A program made the translations under genes and the position numbers. The notes beneath the pieces were generated by a model. It was not told the DNA's origin. It did not search any database and saw nothing but the letters and a program-made list of their open reading frames with translations. Below, in pieces: positions 11,991 to 23,029 of a stretch of DNA of 64,000 bases. The stretch is taken from assembly GCA_022478985.1 (NCBI GenBank), contig JAKSZP010002677.1, positions 124,001 through 188,000 on the forward strand, given 5' to 3'. The DNA is from Massospora cicadina (Eukaryota; Entomophthoromycota; Entomophthoromycetes; Entomophthorales; Entomophthoraceae). Within the stretch, counting starts at the first letter, position 1. Each line of letters starts with the position of its first letter.

Positions 11991-12176
11991 CATGCGTAGT
12001 TGTGTACCCTTCATCTGCCCTCACCTTTATTTATACCACGTCAGGCTGAAACACAAAAAAGCTGGCTGAATCCGTGGATGCTTCAGAGGGCATTCCATTG
12101 TATGTGTCAGAAGAGGTAGTTGCCAAAGCGGGTGAAAAAAGGGGATTGACAACAAGATTACTATGCAAATACCCCG
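11990..12176 (+). pseudogene. gypsy X protease-RT spacer
   Basis: This is the spacer between protease and RT. It includes a frame starting MDASEGIPLYVSEEVVAK at 12074, which resembles MDASEGMFIYPM in gypsy Z at 40327 and the equivalent part of Y near 46420. X ends here abruptly at the 5' LTR of gypsy A; the RT that should follow is not found anywhere in the window. Confidence 0.6.
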
Positions 12177-13329
12177 TGTTGGGATTTAGCCCATATTACC
12201 AGCCTGCTAAATTACTTGGCATCGCTAGGGGAAAATTCTTTAAGGCAAGTGAATCAGAAATCGGTTGGCCTGAGTTTTGGAGGAACTACGTTCAGGGGAT
12301 TTTGGGATATTCACCTGGTTGTATCCATTGGGGATCAATCCAGATGAATACCTAGTATCTCATCGGGCGGAATGGCTGACAAAATAGGGGAATCTGATAG
12401 TGATTAACTATCAGGTGTAACAATTGGGATTGGTCAGGTTTCATCACCAACTGATTGGGAATGAATAGTGAGTTGCAAGGTGAGTGATGCTGCCTGCAAC
12501 TAGCGAATTAATCCGTTAGTGAAGTGACCTGCCATAATGGTAATAAGATACATTACCTAATTAGGTCGCTAGCCAATTATGGTTGGTTTGCTTGGATCGA
12601 GAGGAGAACGTTAGTGACACGTTTTCTGACTCTTTCCATTTGAGGTCTTGAGGATGTCCAACGACTGAATCCTATCCAGGATGGGGAAGACCATCACTGC
12701 TGAGATGAGGAAGGGTGATTCAATGGCAATGGCTGCCGTTTCATTGAAGAGGTATCAACTGAGGGTTAGACAGCCGAATCCCCTACTATATAATTCCTTA
12801 GGATTTACTATAATAAGAAACCCTTAAAAAACCCTTAGAAAACTATAGTTTTTAAGATAACAAGTACTTTACAGTAATATTATCATTTCGTGTATAGTTA
12901 GACTATCAGCTTCTATTGTGTCATTCTATCTCAAGGATATTATTGCAGAAGACAATAATTGGAAGACTCTCAGAGAGAAGAGTAAAGATCTGAGTGGGGA
13001 TCTAGAGACAAAGGAACCACAATCAGGGATAGCTGCCAACTGTGTGTTGGCTGAGAGAGACTGTCATTGGGGTATCTTAATGAAGATTGGGTGGACAAGA
13101 ATATAGGGAACAAATCCCTATCAGTATGAGTTATACAATATTTAATTAAAAGTACTAGTCAAAGTGTTGGGCCTAATAATAGTTAATCTCAACTACAAAT
13201 AATAGTCTCCATACTATTATTGATTAGTACATTCTATACAACGCAATGAAGTGCATGAGAAAATTAAACCTGTGCATTAAAAAGGTTACTGGGTTGATGG
13301 CTGATAATCAACCAAGAGTAAATTTTTCA
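12177..13329 (+). repeat. 5' LTR of gypsy A
   Basis: Begins TGTTGGGATTTAGCCC and ends GTAAATTTTTCA. It aligns with the 3' LTR over its full length, but unevenly: the first 420 and last 230 bp differ by about one base in ten, while roughly 12600-13100 differs at only about seven sites. The 62-codon frame at 12918-13106 recurs in the other LTR simply because the repeats are similar; I do not call it a gene. Confidence 0.9.
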
Positions 13330-13332
13330 AGT

Positions 13333-13348
13333 TGGTGCTCACTACAGG
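13333..13348 (+). promoter_or_regulatory. primer binding site of gypsy A
   Basis: TGGTGCTCACTACAGG, identical to the site in gypsy X, lies three bases after the LTR. Its complement fits a tRNA 3' end with discriminator A plus CCA and an acceptor strand AGTGAGC, so the primer tRNA should begin GCTCACT. Confidence 0.7.
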
Positions 13349-13394
13349 GGGTAGTTGAGTAAAGAATCTATTATAATTCATATGTAGAAGAAAT

Positions 13395-14565
13395 TTGCAA
13401 TCTGTGGACCAAGATTGCCACCGTGAATCAGAATGCCTTAAACTCAGTGGACCATCAGGAATTTGCAGCCTTGGAAGAACAAGTCGCCAAGGTGGAGGAA
13501 GGAGTAGAAAATGTAGCCAACTTTGGCAACGAGTTAATCGGCAAAATAAACTCATTGAAGAAGAAAGAGGGGGACCTCGTTTGAGAGGTCCTAATACTGA
13601 AAAAGTGCAAGAAGCGGATCACGTTCATTTAAGAAAGTTTGGTGCGGATATTGAGAAATTGATCAAAGAAGTGGAGGAACTGAAAGCTCACAGATGTGCT
13701 TGTGAGCCTGATATGGCCAGAAATGCCAAAGAGAGAAGTCCTCACACAATACTTGGGGAGTCAAATTCTCCAAGAAATATGCTGCCTGCCTTTAATGCCA
13801 TTTCGGAGATGATTCCCAAAGTCACTCCACAAGTTAGCCAAGTAGTGGAACCAAGAGAATTGGTACAAAATGACTCAGAGGAATCTAAGGCAATGCTGAA
13901 ATTGCCAACATTCCATTGGGATAACGCCTCAGCGTTTTTCTGACTGTTTGACATGACTATGAATGGATACGGGGATCATCAAAAGGCGTTGAAAGTCATG
14001 AACTGCCTGAACACTGACTGTCAAAACCTAGTGTTACCCCACCTGGAGGGAGACAGCTGGTCATATGATGAGGTGAAGGCGGCCATAATGAAGGAGTGTG
14101 AGAGTTCAACCCACATGTCAAAATGCAAGCAAGATTTTATGGGAATTCAGTTCCATATAGATGAGTCTCTTGCTAGCTTCGCAGATCAATTTTGCCAGGA
14201 GTCACAGATCCTGGCTGGAGCGAAAGTGTTAGACAACTTTGATGCTAAAATTGCTTTTCAAGTGGCCCTTCAGCCCTATTGCAATTTGCATCAAATGATG
14301 GCTTCCGTATTCACAATGAAGATAACTACCTCACAAATGGTAGACAACATGAAGAATTTGGGAGCAACGTTTGATGCCCCAAATAGAAGCTTCAAGTTTA
14401 ATCTGGTCCAAAATATGAATCCCATGAAGGGAAATGAAGGAGTAAAAGAGGCTACCAACCATACTGTGCTAGGAAATAAGCCAAATTAATTCAGATGGTT
14501 AAGCAAGAAAAAGAAGGTCTGCTATTAGTGTGGCGGGAAAGGACATTTCACCATACACTGCAAAA
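13395..14565 (+). pseudogene. gypsy A gag
   Basis: Two long frames, 13395-13943 and 13953-14489, are in the same phase and separated only by a TGA at 13941-13943. The N-terminal part has a charged heptad-like stretch (about 13620-13710, ADIEKLIKEVEELKAH) suggesting a coiled coil. The second frame is the capsid core (FADQFCQESQIL at about 14180). After a stop at 14487, the same phase reads a CCHC zinc knuckle at about 14520-14560: C-Y-stop-C-GGKG-H-FTIH-C, with the third codon now TAG. The protein would package RNA. Three stops in one phase make this gag unusually well preserved. Confidence 0.75.
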
Positions 14566-14918
14566 AGCTGAAGGATCAAATTAACGTGGTCCAGGCCAAG
14601 GAGACAGCAGCTGCCAAGGATTCAGGAAAAGGGCCACTGCCTAGACAAGGAACAGTCTAGTGCGTCAGAGAAACCTGTTCCTCCCAATATCTTGAATTAA
14701 GAAATAGACATTAGTGATCTGTTCGTAGATGACAAGAAGGATCAGCTATACCAAGTGGTAAGCATGGATGTGAATGCTGTGACCAGAGCTGGGGTGAAGA
14801 AGATTGACTTGGGATAATTCAGGAAGTTGCCTGGCCATATGTCCAACAACTAGAGGAGAAGATTCGAACAGCCAAGAATCCTGATGAGTTATAAGACATC
14901 CGTTTAGATGAGGCCAAT

Positions 14919-15505
14919 TTGTCAATCCCCCTCAGCGCGATAAAGGAATCATTTCCTGAATTACTGGTGCAAATTATTCACACCTTAGATTCAGCTAATA
15001 ACGCCGCCATTTACTCAGTAAATACTATATTAAAATACTCTGATTGTACACATATAGATATTCAAGTGAATCGAGTTAGGGTGAGGGCAATTGTTGACAG
15101 TGGAGCGCCCATCAATATTGTGTTGACCAAGCTGGTAAAAAGGATGAAGATCTTGCTGGACTTGGAACACAAGAGAGAATATGAAACAGATGGGCCAAAC
15201 ACCAATGTTTCCTATGTAGCGTATAGTGCACTGCCACTACAACTTGGGTCGTTGGTGGTATCTGTGCCAACAATAGTTTTGGTGAATCAAAAAACTACAA
15301 TATCCTGATTGGAATGGAGTTCCTACAAAAGTACAGAGTCAAATGTAACTTTGAGGATAATACATTGACCATCCTGGGTCAGATGTTACCATTGGTATAC
15401 CAGAAGGACAGTGAAGCTCCATTGAATTGGAGAAACAACTTCATTAATCTGATATACAATGACGGAATTGTACTGATTAAATACCAATTAGTTGATAGGA
15501 AGTGA
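14919..15505 (+). pseudogene. gypsy A aspartic protease
   Basis: A retropepsin domain with active-site box VRAIVDSGAPINIVLTK (about 15090-15140), so DSG replaces the commoner DTG, an accepted variant. The frame 14919-15308 is followed by 15314-15505 in another phase; a one-base slip in the A run near 15290 separates them, since the expected continuation into IGMEFLQKYRVKCNFED reads smoothly across it. The linker from gag (14566-14918) is charged and broken by stops. It would mature the Gag-Pol polyprotein. Confidence 0.75.
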
Positions 15506-15847
15506 CGCGAGATGCTGGCGGGAATCCTAGAAAACTGGGGAATTCCATTAAGGATCAAGAAAGAAAGGACCATACTGGCCAAATTGCAGATATTAGTCAA
15601 CACAGGGTTGACTCTAGAGATTCCGGAGCTGTTGTATGGGGAGGTTGGAAGCCCCTGGAAGAAGTCCAGAGTGGAGCCATGGGTAGCTCTTGGGATAATA
15701 ATGCTGGGCCATGGGGAAATATGAGTTCTCCTGGCGAATTTGAGCAAAAAACTGATGAAGATCAAGAAGAATCAGATCATCGCGTTTATTCATTTGATCC
15801 TGACGGCCAAATTGAGATGATTCCACGATTTTGGGTCTCTCAATGAA

Positions 15848-16800
15848 ATGGGATTACCGGCCAGGGTAGCCAAAAGCATCAACCTATTGGTTGATTGGGA
15901 GCAGCTTGCTGATCTACCAGAAGGCCAGAAGGAGGAGGTGCTTGAATTATTTAAGAAATATTGGGAAGTGTTTGCTCAGGATGACCACAATTTGGGATGC
16001 GCACAAGACGTAATTCACAAGGATGGCACCAGGGAAAATCTACCAATAAGGATGAGATCAATCTGAAGATCAAAAGCTGCTGAAGCAGTAGTGGAGGATG
16101 AGATCAGCAAACTAGTGAAGCATGGGCTTCTAGTTCCATCATCAAGTCCCTGGGAGAGTCCGTTCTGATTGTGAAGAAGAAGGATGGATGAAACTGGGTG
16201 GTGATTGATTACCAGAGGCTGAACAAAATAATGAAGAAGGATTCATATCCCCTACTGAGGATCAACGATGCGCTGGATCATTTAGGAGAAACGAAGAAGT
16301 TCTCTGCAACGGATCTAATTTCGGGATACTGGCAGATTGACTTGCCAGAAGAGGAACAAGAAAAAAGTGCGATTATTACCGCGCAGGGGTTATACCAGCC
16401 AACGAGGATGCCCCAGGGTCTTTGCAATGCGCCTGCGATGTTTCAGAGGGCCATGGATGCGATATTAAGCAACCTGAAGTTATTATGCATCCTGGTATAT
16501 CTGGAAGATATCAACGTGTTCAGTAGAACGTTTACTGATCACTTGCACCACTTGGAAGAAGTTTTCAAGAGACTGTCCGCGGCTAACCTTAAGATCAAGC
16601 CAAGGAAGAGCCACTTCTTCAAGAAAGAGTTGGAGTACCTGGGCTTTGTAATCAACTCAAGTGGATTGTAGCTGCAAACCCAGAAGATAGCAGCTATAGA
16701 GAATATGTCTGTACCAAAGAGTGTCCAAGACATCCAAGTATTCCTTGGGATGGTTGGATACTATAGAAGGTATATTTGGGACTTCACCTGAATAGCCGAG
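15848..16800 (+). pseudogene. gypsy A reverse transcriptase
   Basis: RT of the Ty3 type in three pieces. 15848-16066 holds the N-terminal lead-in (LFKKYWEVFAQDDHNLG). 16198-16671 holds palm motifs VIDYQRLNKI, FSATDLISGYWQI, QGLYQPTRMPQGLCNAPA and the catalytic box at 16498-16509, then LEYLGFVINSSGL. The catalytic box reads YLED, where Y-x-D-D is required, so an essential aspartate is lost. A TAG at 16669-16671 sits where a glutamine is expected, and the frame then continues as LQTQKIAAI and FLGMVGYYRRYI. The frame is broken upstream of 16198. Confidence 0.85.
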
Positions 16801-16927
16801 CCTTTATTTCATATATTAAAGGATCAATAAAAGAATTCACATGGAATTAAGAGGCCCATGACTCCTTCAATATGTTACACCAGTATTTGATAATTTCGCC
16901 GATTTTGAAATATCCAAATTTCAATTG

Positions 16928-17330
16928 GGAGTTTATCATTCAAACCGATGCTTTATTGACAGCAATTGGCATCATACTGAGCCAAGTAGACAAACTTGGG
17001 GATGAGCATCCGGTGGCATATGTGAGCTGAACACTCTCAGCTGCTGAGAGGAACTACACTGTAACTAAGCAGGAATACTTTGTGGTCATATACGCATGCA
17101 AGCAGTTTCAGGTGTACATCCATGGAACGCATTTTAAGGTGGTGATGGACCACTCTTCGCTGTGTTGGCTACACAATCTAAGAGAACCGGAAGGATGACT
17201 GGCCTGATGGGCACTTAAGCTTCAGGCTTGAAATTATGAGATAATCCACTTAGTGGGGGCTTCTCATCAGAACGCGGATAGCTTATCACAGTTGCCAATG
17301 GTCCAGTTGGTATACCCACAGGCAGATGAG
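16928..17330 (+). pseudogene. gypsy A RNase H
   Basis: The RNase H domain that degrades RNA in RNA-DNA hybrids. Segments in order are FIIQTDALLTAIGIILSQ, HPVAYVS, AAERNYTVTKQEYFVVIY, FKVVMDHSSLCWL and SHQNADSLSQLP, which runs into the frame starting at 17253. Three TGA stops (17028-17030, 17196-17198, 17205-17207) fall where arginine is conserved, in the phrases YVS-R-TLS and GR-LA-RW, pointing to CGA to TGA changes. Confidence 0.8.
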
Positions 17331-18512
17331 CTAATCCAAAGAATGGTCAAAGGAAGAATCAGGGATGAGCCTCGAGAAATCCAAGGTGCACTTCAAAAAG
17401 CAATGGAAAACACTGAGACTATGGATGGACAAGTATTCAAGATGATCAACGGGAAGCGGCTATTATTACCAAAACTGTTGGAAAGAGCAGCAATAGTACA
17501 AGCAGCTCATAAGGTTGTCAGGCATGGAGGCCTGAGGAAAACAACCAGCCATATTCGCTAGTATTATTACTGGGAATTGATCAACTATGATGTTGCGGAT
17601 TTATCTGGCTTGTTGTGTGGAGTGCCAGCTGCACAAACCACACAAGAACACAACTGGATACTGACTGGTCCGCCCTGGATTTGCCTGGCACATGGTGTCC
17701 ATTGACTTGATGGAACCACTAACAATGAGCACAGGGGGAGTCAAGTACATCATAGTAGCCATTGACCATCTGATGAGATGGGTCGAAATGAAGGCCTAAC
17801 CAAAATAGATGCTACCAGTACTGCGAGATTAATCTTGGATCAAGTAGTATACTGGAATGGATATCCGCAAGTCCTACTGAGTGACAATGGGACCAACTTC
17901 ACGTCTCATGTGATCCTGAGGCTAAATGAAATAATGGGAACAAGGAGTCATGTCAGTACCATACCAGTCGGAGACAAATGGACTGGTAGAATGAATCAAT
18001 GGGACACTGGCCGCGACGCTGAGAAAGCTAGTCGCAGGGAGAACTTCCGCTTGGGGAATGTACCTGAGTTTGGTGATGTTCACCTACAACATTAGTCATC
18101 ATATGGCAGTGGGAAAGACGCCGTTTGAATTATTATATGGAATAAAGGCCGCGTTGCCACCAATATTATATTTGGTGGTGGAACCTACGTTGGGGATTTG
18201 TACTGAGAAATACTTGAACTGGCTGAAGAGTATCCTGATTGATATGCAATTGCAAGCATTTGATACAACCTTGAAGAAAAGGATACAATTGAAATCAACA
18301 GATGACAAAAACTGACTGAAATTAGAAGAATATCAAATAGGGGAAAGAGTCGCCTATTGCGATACACATGTTTTGGATGAAGAAACAAGTTAGATGCATT
18401 GTGGTCAGGTCCGTTCAAAGTAATTGCCAAGATGGCAACAAATGCCTACTCCATCAAGAATCTCTTTAATGGAAGAGTTGTGAATCGAGTCCATGCTAAG
18501 TATCTGAAGTGA
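17331..18512 (+). pseudogene. gypsy A integrase
   Basis: Integrase would insert the DNA copy into the genome. The N-terminal zinc-binding region reads AHKVVRHGGLRKTTSHIR, then, after a TAG and a slip, ACCVECQLHK. The catalytic core shows the first aspartate in SIDLMEPL (about 17698), the second in SDNGTNFTSH (about 17880), and the glutamate in NGLVE just before a TGA at 17992-17994 where an arginine is expected. The core then runs MFTYNISHHMAVGKTPFELL. The C-terminal domain ends GRVVNRVHAKYLK with a stop near 18510. I see no chromodomain after it. At least four phase changes disrupt the gene. Confidence 0.8.
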
Positions 18513-20132
18513 TGAATTGACAAAAAAATTAAAAGAGTTTCCAAAGGACTGATGAGCCATTAAGTTGGTCATGTCCTGATGATTAGATCAAGTCCAAAAA
18601 AAGGACCTATGAATCAATCTAGATGGTTAAGTTCAAAAAAGGACCTCTGAACCATGGAAAACTGGTAGGTTTAAGTACCCAGGACCCAGTTTGTGGGAAA
18701 AAATAAACCTTTGAACTGAAATAAGGTCAAGTCCCATAGGAAAAAAGAAAATAAAGATAAAAAATAGAAAAAAATATTGGAAATTTTTTTTAAAAAATGC
18801 ATAGATAAAAAATCCAATATATTTTTAGATTTTTTATTTTTAATGATTGTCCTCAGTACAGGGATGATTCCACCTATGTTGCCTCTTGGGGGAGGGAGGA
18901 TGGATAGTGGTAGTAATAAATAGCCTGTCAAAATTGATATGTGATTGGATGCTTGCGAGGGCAAGACCTACATAAATCCACGTTCATTGAGTGGACGCCA
19001 AGCCCTGAGAAAAGGTGACTAGGGGAAAGGAAATTAAAATGTCAGAAGATGCCAATTGTGAAACCCCAGAGCAGGGAGGAAAGCAGCAATAAAGAAAGAG
19101 GCAATTGGCAAAGAACCCCAAGTAATCCAGATATGACACCAAAGCTGGAAGATTTGTCTTGAGTGCCTGACAACAGGCTTCATCAAGAACACCATACATA
19201 TGGGCCAGCAACAAAGAAGGAATACTCAATGGGGGTTGCCAAATCATGCCCTATCAACGCCATCAGCAAAAGGAGCCAAATCTAGGAGGGTTTTGAAATC
19301 CAACTCTGGAATTGACTGCAAGGGAAGAGTCAGCTGAGAGTTGTTTAAAATGATGGCCAGCCTGGTTTTGGAGGGATTAGTTACTGTTTACAGTAATTCG
19401 ATGGAAGGACTAGCCACTTGCATCAGACTAGGCGTATGAGTCCTGGAAGGACTATAAAAGAGGTTCTGTCGAGCATCCTGACTCATCTGCTGGAAGAGAC
19501 GGAGGTCTGTATCAGACAGACTATTGAGGAGCTGCTGGTAGCGATATTCAGAATTTGACATATGAGATGGATGAGAGGGGGATGTCAGACTTATATAGAA
19601 GTTGAGATTATGCACTCTATAATCCATTAGGCTCCAATTTCGGAGAAATTAATTTCAAAATTAATGAGATAAGCTTTCCAAGGGAAAAATTAGGAATGAC
19701 TTACAGCCAAGAGGTTATGAGCGAAATAATGAGGGCAAATAGAAATAAGTATTCTTAATCAAGCCACAAAACGAACATCAACAGCAAGAGTATCCTATCT
19801 AGGACGAGGAGAAGATCAGGAAATCAAGGATGCCAGACCAAGAATCCTGAATATGACAGAGGGTCATATACCATGACAGGGGGGGAAACCAGATACTGGG
19901 ACTAATATTGTCATGAGTAGATTGATAAGCCCAGCACAACAGAAGGTCATGGGGGACCACGCTCTGAGAAGGCGGTAGAGATGAGGAAGAGGAAGAATGC
20001 CATATGCTGAAGGTCATCCCAAGCAGCGTTTAGTATTGATGAGTGTACTCCACTTGAACTGATGAAGTATTTGACCAAGTGTCTAAGGTGGTGTTCTCAT
20101 GCCCCAGTCCTTTTCTCGCTGGAAATCTAGGC
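18513..20132. other. long 3' non-pol region of gypsy A
   Basis: About 1.6 kb separates the integrase stop from the polypurine tract. The first 160 bp carries two imperfect copies of AAGTCCAAAAAAAGGACCT (about 18591 and 18630). The middle is covered by the antisense frame. 19799-20017 is a 72-codon serine- and proline-rich minus frame in the same phase as 19388-19627, but with several stops between them. Confidence 0.55.
18840..19627 (-). pseudogene. antisense ORF downstream of gypsy A integrase
   Basis: Between integrase and the 3' LTR, the minus strand reads coherently for more than 250 codons. From an ATG at 19627 the frame runs 80 codons (MSNSEYRYQQLLNSLSDTD) to a TAA at 19388, continues in the same phase through LNNSQLTLPLQSIPEL to a TGA, then moves one phase into 18984-19247 (AHMYGVLDEACCQALKTNLP), ending after TQ and perhaps running on to about 18840. 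I recognise no domain. The first part looks helical and polar; the second has several cysteines in a hydrophobic stretch. It could be an accessory antisense gene of this element family, or sequence captured from elsewhere. Confidence 0.4.
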
Positions 20133-20144
20133 AAGAGGGGGATG
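20133..20144 (+). promoter_or_regulatory. polypurine tract of gypsy A
   Basis: AAGAGGGGGATG immediately precedes the TGTTGGG start of the 3' LTR and would prime plus-strand synthesis. Confidence 0.75.
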
Positions 20145-21302
20145 TGTTGGGATTTTAGCCCATATTCCCAGCCTGCTAGATTACCTGGTATTACTAGGGA
20201 AAAAATTCCCTAAGGCGAAGTGAATTGGAAATTGGTTGGCCCAAGTTTTGGAGGAACTACATTTTGGTATTTTAGATTATTCACCTAGTTGTATCCATCG
20301 GGGATTAATCTGGATGAATACCTAAGATCTCATTGGGCAGAGTATCTGACGAAATAGGGGCATCTGATAGTGATTGACTATCAGGTGTATCAATTGGGAT
20401 CGGTCAGGTTTCATCATCAACTGATTAGAAAGAATAGTGAAGTTGCAAGGTGAGTGATGCTGCCTGCAACTAGCAAATTGATCAGTTGGTGAAGTGACCT
20501 GCTATAATGGGTAATAAGTCTCATTACCTAAGCAGGTCGCTAGCCAATTATGGTTGGTTTTCTTGGATCTAGAGGAGAACGTTAATGACACGTTTTCTGA
20601 CTCTTTCCATTTGAGGTCTTGAGGATGTCCAACGACTGAATCCTAGCCAGGATGGGGAAGACCATCACTGCTGAGATGAGGAAGGGTGATTCAATGGCAA
20701 TGGCTGCCGTTTCATTGAAGAGGTATCAACTGAGGGTTAGACAGCCGAATCCCCTACTATATAATTCCTTAGGATTTACTATAATAAGAAACCCTTAAAA
20801 AACCCTTAGAAAACTATAGTTTTTAAGATAACAAGTACTTTACAGTAATATTATCAATTCGTGTATAGTTAGACTATCAGCTTCTATTGTGTCATTCTAT
20901 CTTAAGGATATTATTGCAGAAGACAATAATTGGAAGACTCTCAGAGAGAAGATTAAAGATCTGAGTGGGGATCTAGAGACAAAGGAACCACAATCAGGGA
21001 TAGCTGCCAACTGTGTGTTGGCTGAGAGAGACTGTCACTGGGGTATCTTAATGAAGATTGGGTGGACAAGAATATAGGGAACAGCTCCCTACAAGTATGA
21101 CTTACAGAGTATTTAATCAGAAGTACTGGCTGAAGCGTTGGGCCTAATGTTAGTTCAATTTCAACTAAAGATAATAGTCTCCATACTATTATTGATTAAT
21201 ACATTCTATACAACGCAACAAAGTGCACGAGGAAAAAGAACCTGTGTAGTAAAAAGGTTACTGGGTTGACAGCTGATAATTATCCAAGAGTAAATTTTTA
21301 CA
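20145..21302 (+). repeat. 3' LTR of gypsy A
   Basis: 1,158 bp from TGTTGGGATTTTAGCC to GTAAATTTTTACA. It pairs with 12177-13329. The near-identical middle block is about 20570-21090. Confidence 0.9.
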
Positions 21303-22548
21303 CACCACAATTGCCTTCTGGGCTTAACAAGCATTAATGGAATAAGTCCTTTAGAATCTCAGCTTTTTCAGGAATCATAGACCCAGCTTGTCAGCGACCA
21401 ATCTCCTGTTTGGAAATCTTACCAACAGGGAAATGGTAATCAAGGAGCATCAGGAGATTGGAAGAGGTCTGCTGGTTCCTATTGAGGAAGTTAAATAAGT
21501 TCACTTATTGAATCTATGGCGGATATGGGCCTACCTACTGATCAATCGTTATTCACTCTGCCCACTGTTCATATCTCTGATGATCTAATCTCAGCAGAGC
21601 TTAATAAAGTTCATAGTTTACTGAAGTCTTGGATGCCTTCCTGACCTGTAAAAACAATCCAGCTTCAAGACCTGATATCAGTATCAACCTACAACGCTTA
21701 ACAACCCTTTCACACCCCAAGTTTGGATGTGGTAGGTCCCCAACCTCAGACTTCAGGTGGCAATTGCTATATCTTGATTGAAATTAATTATTTTAACAAA
21801 TGGGTATAAGCTGTTGCTCTCTTCACTCAGAATGCTAAAGCCACAGTCATTTTCTTACACCAGTAAATCTTTTCCCGGCATGGGTGCCCCCAAGTCCTAT
21901 GTGACAATGCGAAAAATTTTGCCTCCTAAGTTGTAAAGCTCCTCACCACCTCCTTGAGAACACAACAACTCTTCTCAGCCCCCTATAACCCATCTACAAA
22001 TGGTGCCATAGAAAGAGTTTATGGAACCCTAGTCTCTATACTCTGAAAAATGGCTAGCTTTAACCCTCTACACTAAGTCTCTATTTACCCAGTGCCCTCA
22101 TGGCTTAATGGATTAGCTACCATTGCATCCTCAAGATGTCCCCTTTTTGTGTGTTGTATGGACAAGAGCCTGGGGTACTGTCCCTACTAGCCAAAGACAT
22201 ATTCACTGACAGAACTGACCCAGAGTAAGCCATCATAAAATTGGCCTAGCACATCATCCAACTACAAGCAGAGGCTATGACTAATTTGGCCAAGGCGGTC
22301 ACTAAAGAAGGCCAAGCAGCTAATGAGCTCCGGGCTCCTCTCCCTTCCTTACAAGTATCCGACTTTGTGTTGTATTACCACAACCATAGCACTTCATGAA
22401 GTGAGAAGCTCGGTTCTACCTGGGATGCCCATTTGTAGTCACATACAAGTGAGGGGATGTGTACTCTATAAAATCCCTTGCCCCTAGAGTCACTGTCAAC
22501 TGGGTCCATGGACAGTTCTTGAAGCATTATTCAACACTTAACACTCTT
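21303..22548 (+). pseudogene. gypsy X integrase
   Basis: X resumes here. About 21303-21640 is not assigned; it reads openly in places (SDQSPVWKSYQQGNGNQG) but matches no domain I can name. From about 21650 the phrase DVVGPQPQTSGGNCYILIEI gives the first catalytic aspartate of integrase, CDNAKNFAS (about 21905) the second, and NPSTNGAIERVYGT (about 21990) the glutamate. The C-terminal part continues through NLAKAVTKEGQAANELRAPL and SDFVLYYHNHS to the polypurine tract. Stops such as those in the NYFNKW phrase and several slips break it. The same C-terminal words occur in Y near 49110-49190. Confidence 0.7.
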
Positions 22549-22559
22549 GAAGGGGGTAA
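22549..22559 (+). promoter_or_regulatory. polypurine tract of gypsy X
   Basis: GAAGGGGGTAA precedes TGTCAGACAATTAC, the start of the X 3' LTR. Confidence 0.65.
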
Positions 22560-23029
22560 TGTCAGACAATTACAAGTTTAATATGGTAAAAAGAGTGTTC
22601 GGGACAAAGAAAGCAAAAATATTGGCCAAAAGACCCTGGTTGATTCTTGGTGGAATCCCTCAAATTGGGGTAACACTTTTATTATTATTTGGCAAATAAC
22701 ACACATTCAAGCAATCAGATTGCTCAGAATCATCAGCCAAATCTGGGGATCCCTTTTGAGGTCACTTTCCTTCATAATGCATGGCTAATACAACCAACAC
22801 CGCATAGACTGGACCCTCTTATAGGGTTGAAGTGGGCCTCTCCAGGTGAATTTTTTTCCATCAAGTAATTAGGTAAAATTAATCAAGATCTTGCCTCATT
22901 AATTATATAACCTATCAACAAATGACCATTCTATAAATGTAAGGCAAGTTGACTAATTTGATAGGTCAACTCTCAATATTTTCTAATTTGAAATTTACTA
23001 AGCAATCTGAATTTGAGCCTCAACATATT

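Larger units (their letters stand above)
12177..21302 (+). mobile_element. gypsy A, full-length Ty3-type LTR retrotransposon
   Basis: A 9,126-bp element with 1.15-kb direct LTRs (12177-13329 and 20145-21302), primer site, gag, protease, RT, RNase H, integrase, an antisense frame and a polypurine tract. Gene order protease-RT-RNase H-integrase is that of Ty3/gypsy. All genes carry stops or frameshifts, many of them TGA at conserved arginine positions. No target duplication is visible (CCCCG before, CACCA after). It sits between two non-adjacent parts of gypsy X. Two further LTRs of this family, C and F, are nearby in the opposite orientation. Confidence 0.9.

Noticed and set aside
18591..18653. 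Short repeats with GTCC-A-run-GGAC as a terminator hairpin
   Set aside because: The stem is only four pairs around an A run, and this is a eukaryotic element; it is noted only as a repeat.
12918..21077. Two near-identical 62-codon frames, one in each gypsy A LTR
   Set aside because: They lie within the LTRs and are alike because the LTR middles are nearly identical; the frame is not kept as a long ORF in LTRs C or F.
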